Shown here in pieces: positions 5,435 to 6,413 of a stretch of DNA of 6,413 nt. Numbering within the stretch: the stretch's first letter is position 1; the number at the start of each line of letters is the position of its first letter. The position numbers were made by a program, and so were the translations under genes. The notes under the pieces were generated by a model, which was not told where the DNA came from, did no database searches, and saw only the letters and a list, made by a program, of their open reading frames with translations. Source of the DNA: F23-B02 sp963625685. Lineage in GTDB: Bacteria; Bacillota; Clostridia; Oscillospirales; Oscillospiraceae. Where the stretch lies: positions 1 to 6,413 of the forward strand of contig CAVFTR010000028.1 of assembly GCA_963625685.1 (NCBI GenBank), in the 5' to 3' direction.

Positions 5435-6084
5435 ACTACGTCATCTCAATAATAAACCCCGAGGCGCTCGATGCCCTGTGCGCTATCTGCGCCGAGCTGC
5501 GGCTGCCGGCAACGGTGGTCATGCACGGGCGCGGCACGGCCGTGCAGAGCATGCTCGAGCTGCTCGGCATCGAGTCGAGGGAAAAGCGCGTCGTCCTGAC
5601 CGCCGCGGACCCCGACAGGACCCGCGAGCTCATCGAGGCCCAGCGGCGCAGGCTGCATCTGGGCGTTCCCGGACACGGCATAGTCATTGCCGTGCCGATA
5701 AAAAGCATTGGAGGAGGAAAAGCCTTGGCATATCTCAATCAGGACAACAGGAGCATCAGGCAGGCGCCGCCGTCGGACTTTGCCTACGAGCTCATCGTCG
5801 CCATAACCAACGAGGGCTGCACCGATATGGTCATGAACGCCGCCCGCGCCGCCGGAGCCCGCGGCGGGACGACCCTGCACGGCAAGGGCACCGGCGAGAA
5901 GGACCCGAGGTTTTACAACATCACCCTCGCCGACGAAAAGGAGGTCGTGCTCATCGTCGCGGCCGCCGCGCAGAAGTCGGAGATCATGGCCTCCATCGTC
6001 AAAAAGGCGGGCCCCGACACCGAGGCCGGGACCATAGTCTTCTCCCTGCCCGCCACCGAGGTCGCCGGCTTCGGGTTTATTTAG
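5431..6084 (+). CDS. Tandem PII-like domain protein (P-II family regulator)
   Basis: The product is 217 residues, about twice a normal PII protein (about 112), and contains two ferredoxin-like PII-type domains. Domain 1 (about 1-95) runs from YVISIINPEALDALCAIC through a short GRGTA segment to GVPGHGIVIAVPI (78-90). Domain 2 (about 117-213) is closer to canonical PII: GARGGTTLHGKGTG (142-155) before the T-loop region, KEVVLIVAAAAQKSEIMASI (170-189), then an AGPDTEAGTIVFSLPA segment (193-208) matching the B-loop and last strand. I see no canonical T-loop Tyr51 uridylylation site. PII proteins are cytoplasmic trimers that bind ATP/ADP and often 2-oxoglutarate and control partner proteins. The ATG at 5431 overlaps the stop of the DUF1538 gene, with GGGAGGA about 6 bases ahead. 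The obvious partner is therefore that membrane protein, in the manner of GlnK and AmtB; this is inference. No terminator is evident downstream. Confidence 0.9.
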   Translation: MNYVISIINPEALDALCAICAELRLPATVVMHGRGTAVQSMLELLGIESREKRVVLTAADPDRTRELIEAQRRRLHLGVPGHGIVIAVPIKSIGGGKALAYLNQDNRSIRQAPPSDFAYELIVAITNEGCTDMVMNAARAAGARGGTTLHGKGTGEKDPRFYNITLADEKEVVLIVAAAAQKSEIMASIVKKAGPDTEAGTIVFSLPATEVAGFGFI

Positions 6085-6101
6085 TGGCGAATTGACGCAG
6101 C

Positions 6102-6234
6102 TACGGATACGGTAATTGCCGGCGCCCGGTTCGGGACAATGGAGGAAACCGGCTTTGCATCGCGCTTCGCTGCCGCGCCGCACACTGTAGGGAACTTATC
6201 TTGCCCGGCCATTCGCCGTGGCGGGCACCTCGCA
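6102..6234 (+). repeat. Degenerate intergenic repeat element, copy B
   Basis: This is homologous to the minus strand of 84-255, with the same blocks in the same order: 6102-6130, TGTAGGGAAC (6186-6195), CTTGCCCG (6200-6207) and GGCGGGC (6220-6226). It is shorter than copy A because it lacks about 45 central bases. An internal 6-bp palindrome (TGCCCG at 6202-6207 with CGGGCA at 6222-6227) is present. It begins 17 bases after the PII gene stop codon, and no gene is seen from 6085 to 6413. Confidence 0.65.
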
Positions 6235-6296
6235 TGCAGGTCAAGCAAGCAGTCATTGCCCTCGCCCGACCGGCAGTTGCCGACAGCACCACCCAT

Positions 6297-6348
6297 TGGC
6301 TCCCCTGTGTAAGGGGAGCTGTCAGCCGTAAGGCTGACTGAGGGGTTG
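6297..6348 (+). repeat. Two-hairpin palindromic repeat, diverged copy
   Basis: The layout is that of the 2-54 repeat but the sequence differs. Stem 1 is GCTCCCCT (6299-6306) with AGGGGAGC (6312-6319). Stem 2 is GTCAGCC (6321-6327) with GGCTGAC (6332-6338), then TGAGGGGTT in place of TGATGAGGTGTT. The differences in the arms are paired, so both stems survive. CCCATTGGCT precedes both this copy and the 6358 copy. Confidence 0.8.
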
Positions 6349-6357
6349 CCGCGCCCA

Positions 6358-6410
6358 TTGGCTTCCCCTTGAGGGGAAGCTGTCACCGAAGGTGACTGAT
6401 GAGGTGTTAT
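6358..6410 (+). repeat. Two-hairpin palindromic repeat, right copy
   Basis: All 53 bases are identical to 2-54, in direct orientation and 6356 bases apart. Stems are at 6361-6368/6373-6380 and 6382-6387/6391-6396. It lies 9 bases after the diverged copy, making a tandem pair at this end of the window. Confidence 0.85.
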
Positions 6411-6413
6411 TAA

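Noticed and set aside
6297..6410. A CRISPR array at the right end.
   Set aside because: There are only two non-identical repeat units with a 9-base gap, each with two internal hairpins, and no spacers or cas genes.
1..6413. A composite transposon or integrative element bounded by the terminal repeats.
   Set aside because: No transposase, integrase or recombinase is encoded, and pnp is a core gene. The direct repeats are better explained as interspersed palindromic repeats.

Overview
The window reads as chromosomal DNA from a high-G+C anaerobic Firmicute, probably an Oscillospiraceae-type gut bacterium. This is an inference from the C/G-ended codons, the strong GGAG-type ribosome binding sites, the protein types and the intergenic palindromic repeats. 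No rRNA, tRNA, CRISPR array or transposase gene was seen. All five genes lie on the + strand.

Layout: 1-270 is non-coding and packed with short palindromic repeats. At 269-343 a very long imperfect hairpin forms the leader of pnp (377-2494), which encodes polynucleotide phosphorylase and ends at a strong intrinsic terminator (2508-2542). Next come a small lipoprotein of unknown function (2616-3170) and a terminator at 3196-3231. That terminator is interleaved with the promoter of a MarR-family regulator gene (3279-3716). A perfect 7-5-7 inverted repeat just after the -10 box is a likely autoregulatory operator. A short terminator (3751-3776) and two AT-flanked palindromes precede a two-gene unit: a DUF1538 membrane protein with an internal duplication (about 3890-5434) and a protein of two tandem PII-like domains (5431-6084). 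The two genes overlap by ATGA. From 6085 to the end is again repeat-rich non-coding DNA.

The most interesting system is the DUF1538 / tandem-PII pair. PII proteins are trimeric sensors of nucleotides and metabolites, and the classic GlnK gates the ammonium channel AmtB. The stop-start overlap here suggests an analogous, uncharacterised sensor-gated membrane transporter. The MarR gene has its own promoter and terminator and shows no matching operator ahead of the DUF1538 gene, so a regulatory link is not supported.

The second theme is repeats. An identical 53-bp two-hairpin repeat sits at both ends of the window in direct orientation. A diverged third copy at 6297-6348 carries paired arm changes that keep both stems. 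In addition, 84-255 (minus strand) and 6102-6234 (plus strand) are diverged copies of one element, so the gene block is bracketed by the same repeat types.
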